Shown one piece after another: positions 45,625 through 57,972 of a stretch of DNA of 64,000 nucleotides; within the stretch, counting starts at the first letter, position 1; every line of letters starts with the position of its first letter. Position numbers and translations under genes: made by a program. Where the stretch lies: positions 61,387,783 to 61,451,782 of the forward strand of contig CM057228.1 of NCBI GenBank assembly GCA_029891385.1, written 5' to 3'. Below the pieces are notes generated by a model. The model made no database searches and was not told the DNA's origin. It saw only the letters and a program-made list of their open reading frames with translations. Origin of the DNA: Erythroxylum novogranatense. Its lineage: Eukaryota > Streptophyta > Magnoliopsida > Malpighiales > Erythroxylaceae.

Positions 45625-48600
45625 TGTTGGGACCCGATCCGAACCGATCCCAACCAAACAACAACGCAGGCTGCTTAAAATCAAACAAGGAACCCAACTA
45701 CTTATATCGAACGGAAACCAAGCAAACGGAAACGAAGGAAGCGGAAATTTTGGATCGAAAACAAAATGCGAAGTTTAACAAACCGAAAGTAATAAGCGGA
45801 AGCAAATGCAAGGAAGCAAGAACTAATCGAAACAAACGAATGATTCAATCGAATATATAAGCGTTAAATAATCGAATACTAATCACAAAGCGAACGAATG
45901 TTTAAAGCGGATCGAATCGAATGCAAATCGAATACGGATAGAAAACAAAGTAAGCAAACAAATCAATGTAAATCAAATACTTTCCGACATCCGTGAATAA
46001 GCAAAGAACAGAAATGTAATCGCGTTATGAATTCCTAAGACGCTCCAAAATCCGTTATGAATTTTTTTTCTTTTCTTATTCTCATTCCTTATTCATTTCT
46101 TCTCTTACTCAAACACATTTAAAACATAACCAATGCATCCAATTTCCAAAATTACACTTTTATCCCAAATCTTATCGAAAATTTGGCAAGATAACTACGC
46201 CTTTATCCTAACTCCAAAATTCCCGCAAAGCGTAATACACTTCTATAATCTCAACAGACTCGTAATCATCTGACACTCCCGTCCGAATCCCAACACCAAA
46301 GCAGTAAACACAAACCTAAAACTAATACTTCCATAATTCTCAAATCAATAAATACCAAACTCATAATTCAACTCATTTCCAAATTCATACATATATATTC
46401 CCAAATCAACCATACAATATGTTCTCAAATTCTCCATAATTTTCTATACAAATTTCACAAATCATTCACAATACTTAACTTTATACACAAATACACTTTC
46501 TTTCAAATCTATCTTAAACCATAAACATTTCCATACTCAAATTTCAGATTACTCAAAACTAACTCATGCAAATTTCAAAAGCACAAAACCGCTTGAATCG
46601 ATGTTCACATTCTTTCATCCAATCTCCCCGTCAAACCCTGAGATGGGGATGAAAGGGGGTGAGCTCTAAGCTCGTGGATAACACATTTATAAACCGATAA
46701 ATAAGCGTAAAACATTTCTTTATAAACTTTTTGCCAAAAGGGCTAATGTTTCAAACTTTTCAATTTTTCAAACAATTTCCTCAAACACTTTTTCATATTT
46801 TCAAACTTTTAACTTTCAAATATTTCTCTCAAACTCTTTCCAATTTTCCCAAACTTCATAAAATCTCATTTTTCTCGGTTTTCAAAATTCTCAATTCTTC
46901 ATAAATATGAATGCGTAACATGAAACAAATCAAAACACATAACATTTCGTAATGGTCCAGCTAGTCCAACAGAGCGATCTTGCGCTTCCGCAAGAGCGGT
47001 CCTGCAGATCGTGAATGAACGCATTACACTTTCCGCATCGGTCCAAGTAGCCGTGAAGGAGTCCGAATCGAGTCCGTACACTAATGGGCAACTGGAGAAG
47101 GCTATACACATAGAGACAAATACGACTCACTAAGTGGACCTACCAAACCCACATAACACATAATCGAAAACGGAATTCAAATCGCTCAAGGCACTTTCCA
47201 AAATCTTGATATTTTTCACACACGTGTCCTCACGCACATATTTTCATTCATAAATTCACAATCTTCAAGCAATACAATACACATAACACATTCTCAAAAG
47301 TCAATAATGCACAACCATAGCAATTATTAAAACTTCATATATAATGATGCAAATTTTATTCAAAACTCATTTGGGACTCAGAATGCCAAACGATAACAAA
47401 CTTTATTGTCAAATATTTACAAAAACCTTAATTCATCAAAATCCAAATTTTACTTTCTTTAATTTTTCAAAAGTTGCATATTGCTCACAAATCAAAATAT
47501 AAATATGCTACCCACCTCGAAATGACGCTAGAAGTTTATCCCGAGCTTCAATTTGATCCTTGCTTCTTTCCTTCTTTCACTTAAATCGACCTAAACCATA
47601 ATCATCCAAATTTCACATCAGAAAATACTTAATTTTCACAATCAACTTAGGAATTCACCAATTCCATTTACATTCAAGTTATTTCAATCTCCAATTTTGA
47701 AAATCCCCAATTTTCAAAATTGGCCTAAACCAAGACACTCAATTCAATCTCATAAAACATAATTTCTTCAAAATTAATCTCACAATTCCTCAATTCACAT
47801 TAATTCCAAACTATTTAAATCCTCAATTTCAAAAATCCCCAAATCTTAAAATTGGCCTAAACCAATTTATCCCAATTCAATACCATAAAATACAAATTCT
47901 TCGAAATTGATTTCATATATCATCAATTCATCATATTTCGTATAATTCTACACCAAAATATCTCAAAATTCTCAATCATAAAATTAAGCCTAAACCTTAA
48001 TCAATTTTTCATCCAAAATTAAACCCAGTCTAAAGCATATATTTCAAAATTAATTCCACAATCCATAAACCCATCTCATATGTCATAATTCTAAACCGAA
48101 AATTAATCAAAATCTCAAAGTAGAACAATTTCTCTTACCTCTTTCTCTTCCAAATTCGAATTTTTTTTTGGCTTGAAAGGAAGCTCTTAGGCTCCTCTAT
48201 CTTTTTCTCTCTTAGAAACATCCCAAAATCCTTAAGAAAACAAGTAGAAAAATTGAAACAAAGCTTTCTCTCTTCTTTCTCCATCACCAAACTCTCTTCT
48301 TATTTCTTCTTCTTTCTTCTAACATTTTCCAGACTTCTCCAGCCACTTCCGTGGCTTTTAATAGCCAAAAACGACAACTCATCAAGTGTTTCATTAAATG
48401 ATGGTCAAATGACCATTTTGCCCCTCCATTATTACTTTATGCCATTCTCACTTGCGGTTCTGATTCGACTATTAAATTGAAGGAATTTGTCCAAACTTCC
48501 TTCTCGAGAAATGTTCCTCTCACTCATACGAATCCAACGCCACTGACCGCGCTCAATTCCGAGCACTACATCAAAAGTTATGTGCAAAACAATTCGGGAA

Positions 48601-49962
48601 TATCCATATTCTAACACATTTTCAAGGTACGATTATTTCCGTCCAAAATTTCACATTCTTAATCCCAGAATTGAAACTCGATGTCTTCATAAAAATTATA
48701 GCCTTATGTCTCTAGTTTAATTCAAAACAAGAATCGTCTCATTTCGATTCCCAGATCAAAAGTTATACTCAAATTACTCACAGGTGTTCCCAATCCAAAA
48801 ATTAAACCCTAATCCGAACTTAATTTCAAAAATTAAAAGTCCTAAGGGCAAAATTGACATTTCATGTCTTCATATGATTTGTAGCCCTTGTCTTATCTTT
48901 TATTTCGCCTCAAGAATCGCTTCAATCGGATCTCTACAGATCCCGAATTTCACAAAACACTGAATCATGCTCGGAAAATTTCCCGACTCACTTTGATTAA
49001 ATTAATCACCATTAATTTAATCTCAAAAGTTCACAAATTTCTTATAAAATGAAATTCATTGTCTTAGGAATCCAACGCAAAAAGAATCAACTCAATCGGA
49101 TGTCGGACGGAAAAGATATAAGCAAAATAGTGAACAAAGGTCGGATTAAAGGAGGAAAGTCAAGAAAATCAGAAGAGCAAAACGGCGTCGGATGGCGTAC
49201 GGACGCCCCAACTCGCGAGGGCGAGGCGCCCGCTCGCTAGGGCGAGGCGTCGCCTAGCGAGCAAGATGGGCGCCGCCTCGCTAGGGCGAGCCGTCGCCCT
49301 AGCGAGGGCGCTTAAACTTTTCTTTTTTTTTTTTTTCCTCTAAACTTCCAAAATTCATAACTTTTAATCTCGAACTCTGATTTTGACAAACTTAGCCTCT
49401 ATAGAAAGCTTGAGAGAAGCTCTAAATCTTCCAAGAAGAACATAAAACTCAATTCAACTCCTACGGGAGTCCATTTTCTGGTCAAAGATACTATCCTCTA
49501 TACAAACTTGTAAAAATCATAACTTAGTATTCCGAGATCGAAAAATTGCATACTTTATATCGAAAAAAAGATCAAAACAAATCCTTCAATTTTCATGAAG
49601 AACATCAAAGCTCAAATAACCTCTAACTAGGTTAATTTCTCAGTCAAAGTTTCAACCATAATAAAAGTCAAACCCGATCAAACATAAACTTTGACTGATC
49701 ATAACTTTCACTCCCGATATCGAAAAATTACAAACTTTATGTCCAAAAAAATCTCTTAACATAACCTACAAGTTTCCAGAAGACCATTTTATCAAATTTT
49801 GCCTAAATCATAAGTCAACTCTCAAAGGCCAGAAAGTCAACTATTACACAATTTTTCATATTTTCATACTTTCTCTCTTTATTTCTTGATCTTCAACTTA
49901 ATTTCAATCAACTCATCCACTTGATCATAGTCAAATTGTCACTCAAGGTTCGGGGTCCAACA
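45625..49962 (-). repeat. 5' LTR of element B (4338 bp)
   Basis: Ends adjacent to the primer site. Differences from the 3' LTR are concentrated near CG, CAG and CTG sites (for example CCGTCAAAG/CTGGTCAAAG and GGCCGAAAG/GGCCAGAAAG). Confidence 0.93.
49181..49313. repeat. GC-rich palindromic minisatellite in LTR B (short version)
   Basis: Same GCTAGGGCGAGGCG-type units as 44118-44345, but only about 130 bp. Confidence 0.9.
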
Positions 49963-52900
49963 TTAAACGCTGAGCCTGAGGCTTTGAATCATTTTTGAGC
50001 TCGAGGCTCTTTTTCACATTGAGCTTTAAACTCTTATCGATAGCTACTCTAGTCACAACAGTCATTATATTTCATACATTCGTGACATGAAATGCATCAC
50101 TTACAATTGTATATTTGCAGTCACTCACATTTGCTTATCATCGGACCATAGTCCGGTATTCAACATTGAGTTGAGAAAATGGTTTCACTTATATGCATAA
50201 TCCCACTTTCCTTCAGAACTAAGTCTGACATTTAACAGCCAAGTCATGTATCACATATTTCATCCAATTCATATACAAGGAACACTTCAATATTTCATTC
50301 ATGCATCACATTCATCGGACCTTCTGTCTAGAAACCAACACAATCATTTACATTCATAACATCATTCAGTAATCAATTAATACAAAATTCAAACACAACA
50401 GATAATGAAGTGAGACCATCTCGGTCTACTCACAGTATGCTTCAGATTGACATTTGCTTTCAAATATGGGAACGTTTGAATGCGAACACTTGACCTGCAC
50501 AACCTGCAATACACAATTCACACACATTACAAAACTCATTTATGCACAAATAGCTATATGGACTATGTAAAATGCATGCTCAATGACAATCCCAGGTACT
50601 TTAACGAACTTCATATCTTATGCACATTCTCATTTCATAACTTAATTAATCATCAGTTCTTTGAACTAGAGCCTCAATCCTTTGATACTTTGACATCAAT
50701 AACTCATTCACTATTTTGCCAATATAATCCCATATTTGACTAGTTGAGAGGAAAACATAGTATGTAACTATGTATATATATCACTATCAACTTTCTGCTT
50801 GAAATTTAATATTTCCTCTAACTTTCACTTTAATCGTTCTTTCACACCATTACACACTTTCATTGATCTTTCAACCCCAAAATTGATTTAACACTACCCC
50901 AGAATATTTTGTCATCAAATCCAAAGACAATCACCTTGTGTGGCACACTAAATTTCCTTACTTATTTTCCAAAAAATAAGAATATCGTTGTTCTTAACCC
51001 TTATCAGTGAACTAACGATGCAAACTTCATTTCATGCAAAACTACCTAATCATAATAGGCTTATTTGTTTGAAGTTTCAACCTGCAACCATCACAAAGCC
51101 CTAACATTTTCAAATCACGTGAACCCTAGTTTCTCATGCAGCCCACGTATCTCATCTTGAAGGTTGGTAGGGAGTTCGGTCTTTTCTTGGAATAGAAAAA
51201 AGAAATATCAAAGTGGAAGTGATGACAACATAGAAAAGCAAGGTTTAACTTCTAGGAATATTTGAAGAAAAGCTCTGGGTTAGAGGAGTTCTAAAGAAAG
51301 AAGCTTTGAGAGAAAGAAATGAAGATTAGTCCCGTGACTTCCTCTTCAAGGTTATTTAAAACTCCAATTTAACTAGGACACCTGTCCAATTCTTAGCCAC
51401 TTATCATTTCTAGATCTTTCCATTGACATCAAAATCACTTAATTTGGTCCAATACTTCGGAAAATGTGCCTCAAATATCTTCGGATTGTCATATTCCAAA
51501 ACAGTGTACTATGCCCAACTTCCGTTTAGAATTTAAATATCTTATAAACTAAATCACAATTATACTTCTGAGACAATTTGTAGGCCTATATCTCTAGTCC
51601 GCTCCAAAACAACAATCGTCTCATTTGGAAACCTACAGGTCTAGGTACTCGAAATAGTGAAGTGTTGTTCAGTGGAATAACCCCAGTTCATAAAATTTGA
51701 GAGCACACTCACTGTACCCGTTCCATGTTTTTCACTCAATCTTTCTCATTTTATTTCAGATGGCTAAGATTTTTAGGTGAAGATGTAGGGTAATGTCTTA
51801 CGAGTCCAATTGTTCAAGAATCAATTCATTTGGACTCCTATAGAAGAAGTTATGGTCAGGCGAAAAAAGACAAAAGAAGTGAAAAAATTACTATAACTTT
51901 CCCCACAGATATCGAAGTTAGGTTTCCTCTATATGGTTTGAAAGAAGACTTCAAACTCTATAACTTTTATGAAGACCTTGAAGACAAATTCTATCTTTTG
52001 AAGGATCAAAAATAAAACAGAAAATATAAGATGAATAGTAACCTAGAAGATAGCAAAATACAATTGAAGAGAAAACAGAAGAAGCGAAAGGCAGAAACTT
52101 AGGCGAAGCAAAATTCAGAAGATGCAAAAGTCAGAAGAAGCAGATCAGCAAAACACAGAAGATAGCAAAAGACAGAAGAAGTTCATAAACAGTAACCCAG
52201 AAGAAGTTTATAAACAGTAATCTAGAAGAAGACACGCCAAGAAACACGTAAGAAGATGCGCCAAGAAACACAAAAGAAGACGATCAATAAAACATGTAAG
52301 AAGACGCACAAGAAACACGTAAGATATACAAAACACAAACGATACCAAAGATGTAGGAGCGATCGTCAAAACACGTAAGATATACAAAACATGACGATAC
52401 CAAAGATAAGAAGTGTATCGTCAAACATGAAGATATACAAAACATGTATTTACACCAAAGATGTAAGAAGTGTATCGTCAAAACACAGAAGATATGCAAA
52501 ACACAGACGAAGTTTGTGCGCAGTAATACAGAAGAAGTTTGTGCACAGTAAGACAGAAGAAGTTCATGCACAGTAACACAGACAAAGTTTGTGCACAGTA
52601 ACATAAAAGAAGTTTGTGCACAGTAAGACAAAAGAAGTTCATGCACAGTAATACAGAAGAAGTTTGTGCACAATAACACAGAAGAAGCAAAACTTAGAAG
52701 AAATTGAGCAAAACACAGAAAGAGATGACATCATCACAGAAGAAGCGAACTCCTCTCTTGCTCATCTTCCTTATAAGGATCATGACTTTAAGCTCAAACA
52801 TCCATAATTTCTATAACTTCTGAGAAGACAAATTTCTCTCATCTAGCCTATATTAATCCAGATTTTCCCTCGACTACAGAACATGAATTTTCTACTTTCA

Positions 52901-53312
52901 TTCAATATACTGCACCTAATTCTCAAATTTATGACAAACTTGAAATTCTTAAAGACCGAATTTAAATTTAATGTCTTCATAAGAGATGTAGCCATAGGTT
53001 CCTAATTTAATCCTAATCAAGAACCTTCTCATTTGGATAACGAGCAGTTATGGCTTACAGACCGAAGCACACCTAGTGAACACTCTCCAGATCACTCCAC
53101 TTCTCATTTTCAATCACAATCACATTCAAAAACAATCATACTCGAAAGTTGTCAATGAATGCATGTACAATTTTTTTTATATGCATGAACATTTACTTTT
53201 CAATATGTACATGTATGCCATATTATGCATGAGCACGTAACATGTTTTCTACTTTCTCAGCACTTGCTCTCATCCATTGATTTTGCCTTGACATGGGTAA
53301 TGGGATGTTACA
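49963..53312 (-). repeat. 3' LTR of element A, proximal part
   Basis: Continues the LTR split by element B. It contains two minisatellite blocks (52100-52490 and 52490-52690) and otherwise non-coding sequence. The stretch 51550-51960 is distantly similar to LTR B (for example AATCGTCTCATTT at 51617 and 43674), implying related families. Confidence 0.8.
52060..52690. repeat. Minisatellite in LTR A (about 29-bp units)
   Basis: From 52490 to 52690 about seven units of the form GAAGTTTGTGCACAGTAA plus CACAGAA stand in tandem. 52060-52490 holds more diverged units (AAGATATACAAAACAC, GATACCAAAGATGTAAG). The minus-strand frames through it encode a repeating Cys/Leu/Phe peptide that is an artefact of the repeat. 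Confidence 0.88.
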
Positions 53313-56300
53313 ATTCTCCCCCCCCAAAAAAAAAATTTTGTCCCCGAAATTCATACCCAATTTATCAATACGGTAGAGGTATTAATTCCTCATATGTTTT
53401 CCACATCCCATATACTTCCTTACCTAAATAGTTTCTCCCAAATGACCACAGCTGATAGACTCAATAAGTCCTTCAATCACTGATTCAGCTATCACACTAT
53501 CTTGGCTAATTCCTCGGTATTCTTTAAATTACTCATCAAAACTTTTAGTTCTTATGTTGTCAATTTATCTCTGTCGATCATATCATTATTTCTTAACCTA
53601 TTCACGTATCACATATAATGAATCTAAGACACCTTTCATCAGTAACACTAACTCATAAATATTCTCATACATACCAATTCACAATAGCTTAGCTTATCCT
53701 TTATCCAAATCTAAGCACACCTTGGTAAGGTGACACTCTCGAAAGTATTTCATCCCTTGCTTGCTATTTTACATCCCTTTAGTGTCAACACACTCAACTC
53801 TTATATCTATCCCATAATATTTCATAACTTCGATGTTGATCCACTTATATCACTCTTATTTCAGCTTCATCCCCCTCACTAATAGTGTCTCACATTTATT
53901 ATGGCCTTATACCATTGTCGGCCCTCTTCATCTCATTGTAACCATTGTAGGCCCTCATCGTCTCAATGTAAGGATGAATGACCACCTTTTTTTCATACAA
54001 TGCCCCATACCACGTTCTAATGAGGCCACTATAAATCACAATTGTATTGCCTGAAATCAATATGAATTATACTTCAATCTCATCTTCATATGAACTCAAG
54101 AACATGAGCTTCAAGCATATTCCCAACAGTTAAAACTATTGGTAGTTCAAACACTTAATCACTTAATTCTACTTCCTTAGCCACTGAATACTATTTCAAC
54201 ATATTCCTACTAGGATATCTAGCTTAGGTTATCTCTTGAGCTCTCTCTATTAATCTCTTTGTTCACTTATCTTTATCAGTACACATCCTTTTTGATTCGG
54301 TCATCATATAACACTTTCCAAATCAAACTCAATTTTGGATTCATTTCTGATCCCTCAATAATATCCACAATTTTTGAATTCTCAATTTGGGTTGTGCTAA
54401 TCTTTTCATGTGAGACTGATCTTAAATTCAATAGCTAATAGTACTTATTTGCTTAATCAAAATCTTTCAATAACTCTATTCATTGTTTGTTCAATGTGTC
54501 AGATTACACAAGTATAACACTCATATGTACATTCCTTTCAAACTTAATAATTTCCTTAAAGTTACATAGTTTGTACATTCTAGAAATGACATTACACATC
54601 TAATGTCTCCAAGACCTCAAAGCAATTACTATCATAGCACTTCTAAACCATGTATCAAAATCACTCATAACGCCATAATTGTCTTATGCATACCAAAAAC
54701 CACTTTATACCCTTACAAAAGATTGTATCTTAATCTCTGATGTGAAACTTCATTATATACTGCTTAATCTTCAAATCTAAATGACATAATTAACATTGAG
54801 GCTATAGTTCCTCAAAATTCTTCTTACATTTATCATTCATATGGTTTATACACCTTTCCTCAATTGTTCGAAAATATTCTTCTTAACTGTTCGAATACAT
54901 TCAAGATCTCATCCATGATCCTCATCACTAACTGATTTGATCTCACTTGGGTCACTTAGATTTTCAACTTCATGAAAATGTTGGGGCATTGATAACTCCA
55001 ACAGACATAATCCCAAGTTTCCTTGTACCTAAAGTTTATTCTTGCAATTCCTTAAATGACAAATTCCTCAATGAAGAGGGTGTATATTTTCCCTGTCATT
55101 TTCAGTTTCCCACTCGACTTCTTTTCTCTAATGATTTCTTTCATTCAATTTCCTTTAATTCACATCGACTTATTCAAATGCCTATTCATTCGTACTTGTT
55201 CCTCCACACATTTCGATTCATTTGAATACTCCACTTTGTGTGTTGGTAACACATTCCTCATATTCAATTTGTATCTCCTAAACATATTCCCATCGAATAT
55301 AATGTGGATCTATATCCTCCTCAAATTTGCAATAGTGTCACCTCAAATTTAAAATCTACTCATGTAGTTGGATACTTTATATCAAACCAAAGTGCATACA
55401 CTTTCAGTTGCATATTCCTTTTTTCCCGAAATTCATCACTCATAGTATCATCATTAATAACCTCAATTTACCATTTATTAATCACAAATAGCACTTCCAT
55501 GTATTGCTCTAATTCATCATAAACTTTGAGCTATGGGCACTATGACTAGCATTACCTAATAAGACTTAGATTGCTTCCTATATTATCCCACACATATAAT
55601 ACATATGTGCCCAATATTCTCACTTGTCACAATAATCCCCGTTATTAAAAAGTACTCATGATAACAAACTAACTTAACCTTGGGGGCTTTTGCTTACCTC
55701 TTTCTCATTCTTGGATAAAACCTTTCTTATATGTATTTCTAACCTTCTCCTTACTACACATCATTCATCTCTTGTAAAGCCAATTATGTCTATTTCATTC
55801 CCTTTTTGTTCTTTTCCTTGTTTCTATCTCATCTTCCTATCATCACTCATTTTATCTTTCATATGTATATCCTCGATCACTTTAGAATTTCTGATGCATA
55901 ATCATTATGAAATTCTAGTCTCAAATTTCACAAACATATTCTTATACTAAATCATATACTCTTATTTGGATACTCACATAACCATTCTATGTCTAAGTTC
56001 AACCTTTCAAGGTCATAGGAAAAATTTATTTTCTTTTGACTTAGCTTGAACACTTAATCTCATTATTTCTACTTATATCCTTATTTTCCTCAAACAATCT
56101 ATGACAATACATTCACATTTATATCATAATCGAAGGTATATCCTTGCAATACAATCTTGGTGTCATATTTAATAATACATCCACCAATACGATTGTGTTA
56201 AATCTTTGGCTATCATATCCAATCATATACTATTTCTCATTTGTAAATATCCACAAACTTTCATTTTCTCACATTCTTACATATCATCATCTTTCTCAAT

Positions 56301-56479
56301 AATTCAATTAACTTAAGCATTTAACAAATGCTCATGCGCGTGACTCATGCTTATATGACTCATACTAGTTGGATCAGTTGCTTTCGTCTGCTATGACATG
56401 ACAAAAATGCATGTATCTTGACACATTTCAGAAAATTGCCCATATAAGATAGTAATTCTAGGCTCTGATACCACATAAA
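53313..56479 (-). other. Interior of element A, non-coding, with polypurine tract and primer site
   Basis: Minus-strand order: primer site at 56475-56461 (TGGTATCAGAGCC), about 3.1 kb of AT-rich sequence in which I recognise no gag or pol motif on either strand, then the polypurine tract at 53326-53313 (GGGGGGGGAGAAT). Longest frames are under 100 codons and have no homology I can name. Confidence 0.75.
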
Positions 56480-56717
56480 TGTAGCACTCCCACTCTCGCA
56501 AGGACCCGAACCTGACATCGTGGGTGATATTAGAGTCCATGTCCCACGAGAGTGGCGTGTTAAAGCACTCAATCATTCAAAAGTCGGTACGCAAATTTTA
56601 TTTAACCACAAACATTTTAGGCAGGAATCGATACTCAAATTGAGCCCATTTCATTTATAAACATTTTTAGTCCACACAATAAAGACAATAAAATTTCAAT
56701 AGCTATTTGGGCCCTTT
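56480..56717 (-). repeat. 5' LTR of element A, terminal 238 bp
   Basis: Matches 39855-40092. At 56717 the match stops at GGGCCCTTT, exactly where the copia LTR begins, whereas the 3' LTR goes on CATAAATAT. The remainder should lie beyond the copia element, outside the window. Confidence 0.85.
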
Positions 56718-57235
56718 TGAAGTGAATCACACGTTAATACAATACTTATAAAACGATATAGAATGCACGAGAAGGGGGGGTTGAATTGTGTATTCCCCTT
56801 TTTGAAAAATCTTTCAAAACTATTTGTTAGAAATAAAATTCTTTACAGAACTTCCGATAGATTCTAATTAATCAAAACTTTTGAAAACTTTGTTTACTGA
56901 TTAAGTACTGATAAAGCTTGAATCTAAAATAGGGATAGAGTGAGAGTAGTTGACACAGCGATTTATCCTGGTTCACCCCAAACCGTGGGCTATGTCCAGT
57001 CCTCAGAGTTCTTTATGAGATTTCTACTATCTCTTTCAACGTTACAAGTATTCTTTGCGAGCCTCTTCAGGTCTCTACAATCAATATTCTTTCACACTTA
57101 GCCTCTACAAACTATCTGCACTACTTTTTCTCAAAAAAGTGTTTGAACACTTGTTACAGTAAAATAGCTCTAAGCTAATTCGCACAATAAGCTCTTTACG
57201 ATCACGTAGATGTAATTCAACTAATTTTTCAACTC

Positions 57236-57640
57236 GACTTTTCAACTATTTTGCTAACTTTGCAATCTTCGACTTCGACTTCGACTTCGACTTGTATTTA
57301 TAGCCTTCGTCTCTAACTGTTTCTTGATTTTTGTTTCTTTAATCTTTAAAGAAACGGTTAATCGATTGAGTTTCAGAATTAACTCGAATCGACTCCTTCG
57401 CCTTCTTTTCAATTCGATCTGCTTTTCTTCGTCTCGTATTTTTATCGTTTGTGTTTCTGCGTCTGCGTCGCTTTTACTATTTCGCATCTTCGTCTGCTTT
57501 ACTATTCGCATCTGCGTCTGCTTCGCTTAGCGTCTGCGTCTGTTTTTCATTTTCCGTCTGTATGACTTCGTCTGTATGTCTGATTTCGTCTGTATGTCTG
57601 ACTTTGTCTGTATGGCTTCTTCTGTATGTCTCGACTTAAA
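57236..57640. repeat. Arrays of TCGAAG and CAGACGAA-type repeats in the copia LTR
   Basis: 57267-57292 has four CTTCGA hexamers. 57440-57640 has interspersed GCGTCTGCGTC, TTCGTCTG and CTGTATGTCTGACTT repeats. All are within the LTR. Confidence 0.85.
57294..57303 (-). promoter_or_regulatory. LTR TATA box
   Basis: Minus strand reads CTATAAATAC, followed at once by the (TCGAAG)4 array. It is the likely core promoter of the copia element. Confidence 0.65.
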
Positions 57641-57716
57641 TCAGATGACTTTTCTTTTATTGATTCTCTTGTTATACATCAAAATCATATCTAAGTAAAG
57701 TCATTTGGACTTAACA

Positions 57717-57732
57717 ATCTCCCCCTTTTTGA
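57717..57732 (-). other. Polypurine tract of the copia element
   Basis: Minus strand AAAAAAGGGGGAGAT, directly before the LTR start TGTTAAG. 57733-57960 downstream of the last frame shows nothing else. Confidence 0.85.
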
Positions 57733-57972
57733 TGATAACAAATTATATACAAAAGAAAACAAAATACAATGTTTTGAAAAAAAAAACTTATCTTCAGAAC
57801 TTCTTCTTTGACTTCTTCCTTTCTTCATCTGCTTCAATCACACCTTCTTTTCTAAACATCCTCTTCTCTTCTGGTCATTCTCTTCTCCCCTTGTTCATTC
57901 TCTTCTCCCCCTATTTGTTATAATAAAAAATGATTAACGATGATGGCTCTTCGCCAGCTCGCATCATCTTCT

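Larger units (their letters stand above)
40540..49962 (-). mobile_element. Complete LTR element B: 4.4-kb LTRs around a 0.63-kb interior
   Basis: Two long direct repeats (40540-44991, 4452 bp; 45625-49962, 4338 bp) begin TGTTGGACCCCGAACC and end GGTCCCAACA on the minus strand. They enclose only 633 bp. A 5-bp duplication TTAAA stands on both sides (40535-40539 and 49963-49967), so this is a complete insertion into the 3' LTR of element A. No gag or pol is present. The interior end next to the 3' LTR (minus strand: CGAGGACGAAATTC...GAGGGGGAGAAA) resembles the pol end and polypurine tract of Tekay/Del chromoviruses, suggesting a derivative of that lineage mobilised in trans. Confidence 0.92.
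39855..56717 (-). mobile_element. LARD-like LTR element A (long LTRs, non-coding interior), host of element B
   Basis: Minus strand. The 3' LTR begins at 53312 (TGTAACATCCC), runs to 49963, is interrupted by element B, and finishes 40539-39855 (GGGGGTGTTACA): about 4030 bp in all. The 5' LTR is represented only by its last 238 bp (56480-56717), clearly similar to 39855-40092, before a copia insertion. A primer site TGGTATCAGAGCC (56461-56475 complement) and a polypurine tract (53313-53326) flank a 3.1-kb interior without coding frames. Long LTRs with a non-coding interior fit the definition of large retrotransposon derivatives (LARD). The sequence near the polypurine tract (complement of GTCCCCGAAATTC) resembles the end of Tekay/Del-type chromoviruses. 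Confidence 0.85.
56718..57716 (-). repeat. 3' LTR of the copia element (999 bp)
   Basis: Minus strand starts TGTTAAGTCC and ends GATTCACTTCA. Immediately downstream of the tract GGGGGAGAT. Contains a TATA box and hexamer arrays described separately. Confidence 0.85.

Noticed and set aside
52284..52690. Cys/Leu/Phe-rich repeating protein on the minus strand
   Set aside because: It is a frame through a 29-bp minisatellite inside an LTR; similar frames exist in more than one phase.
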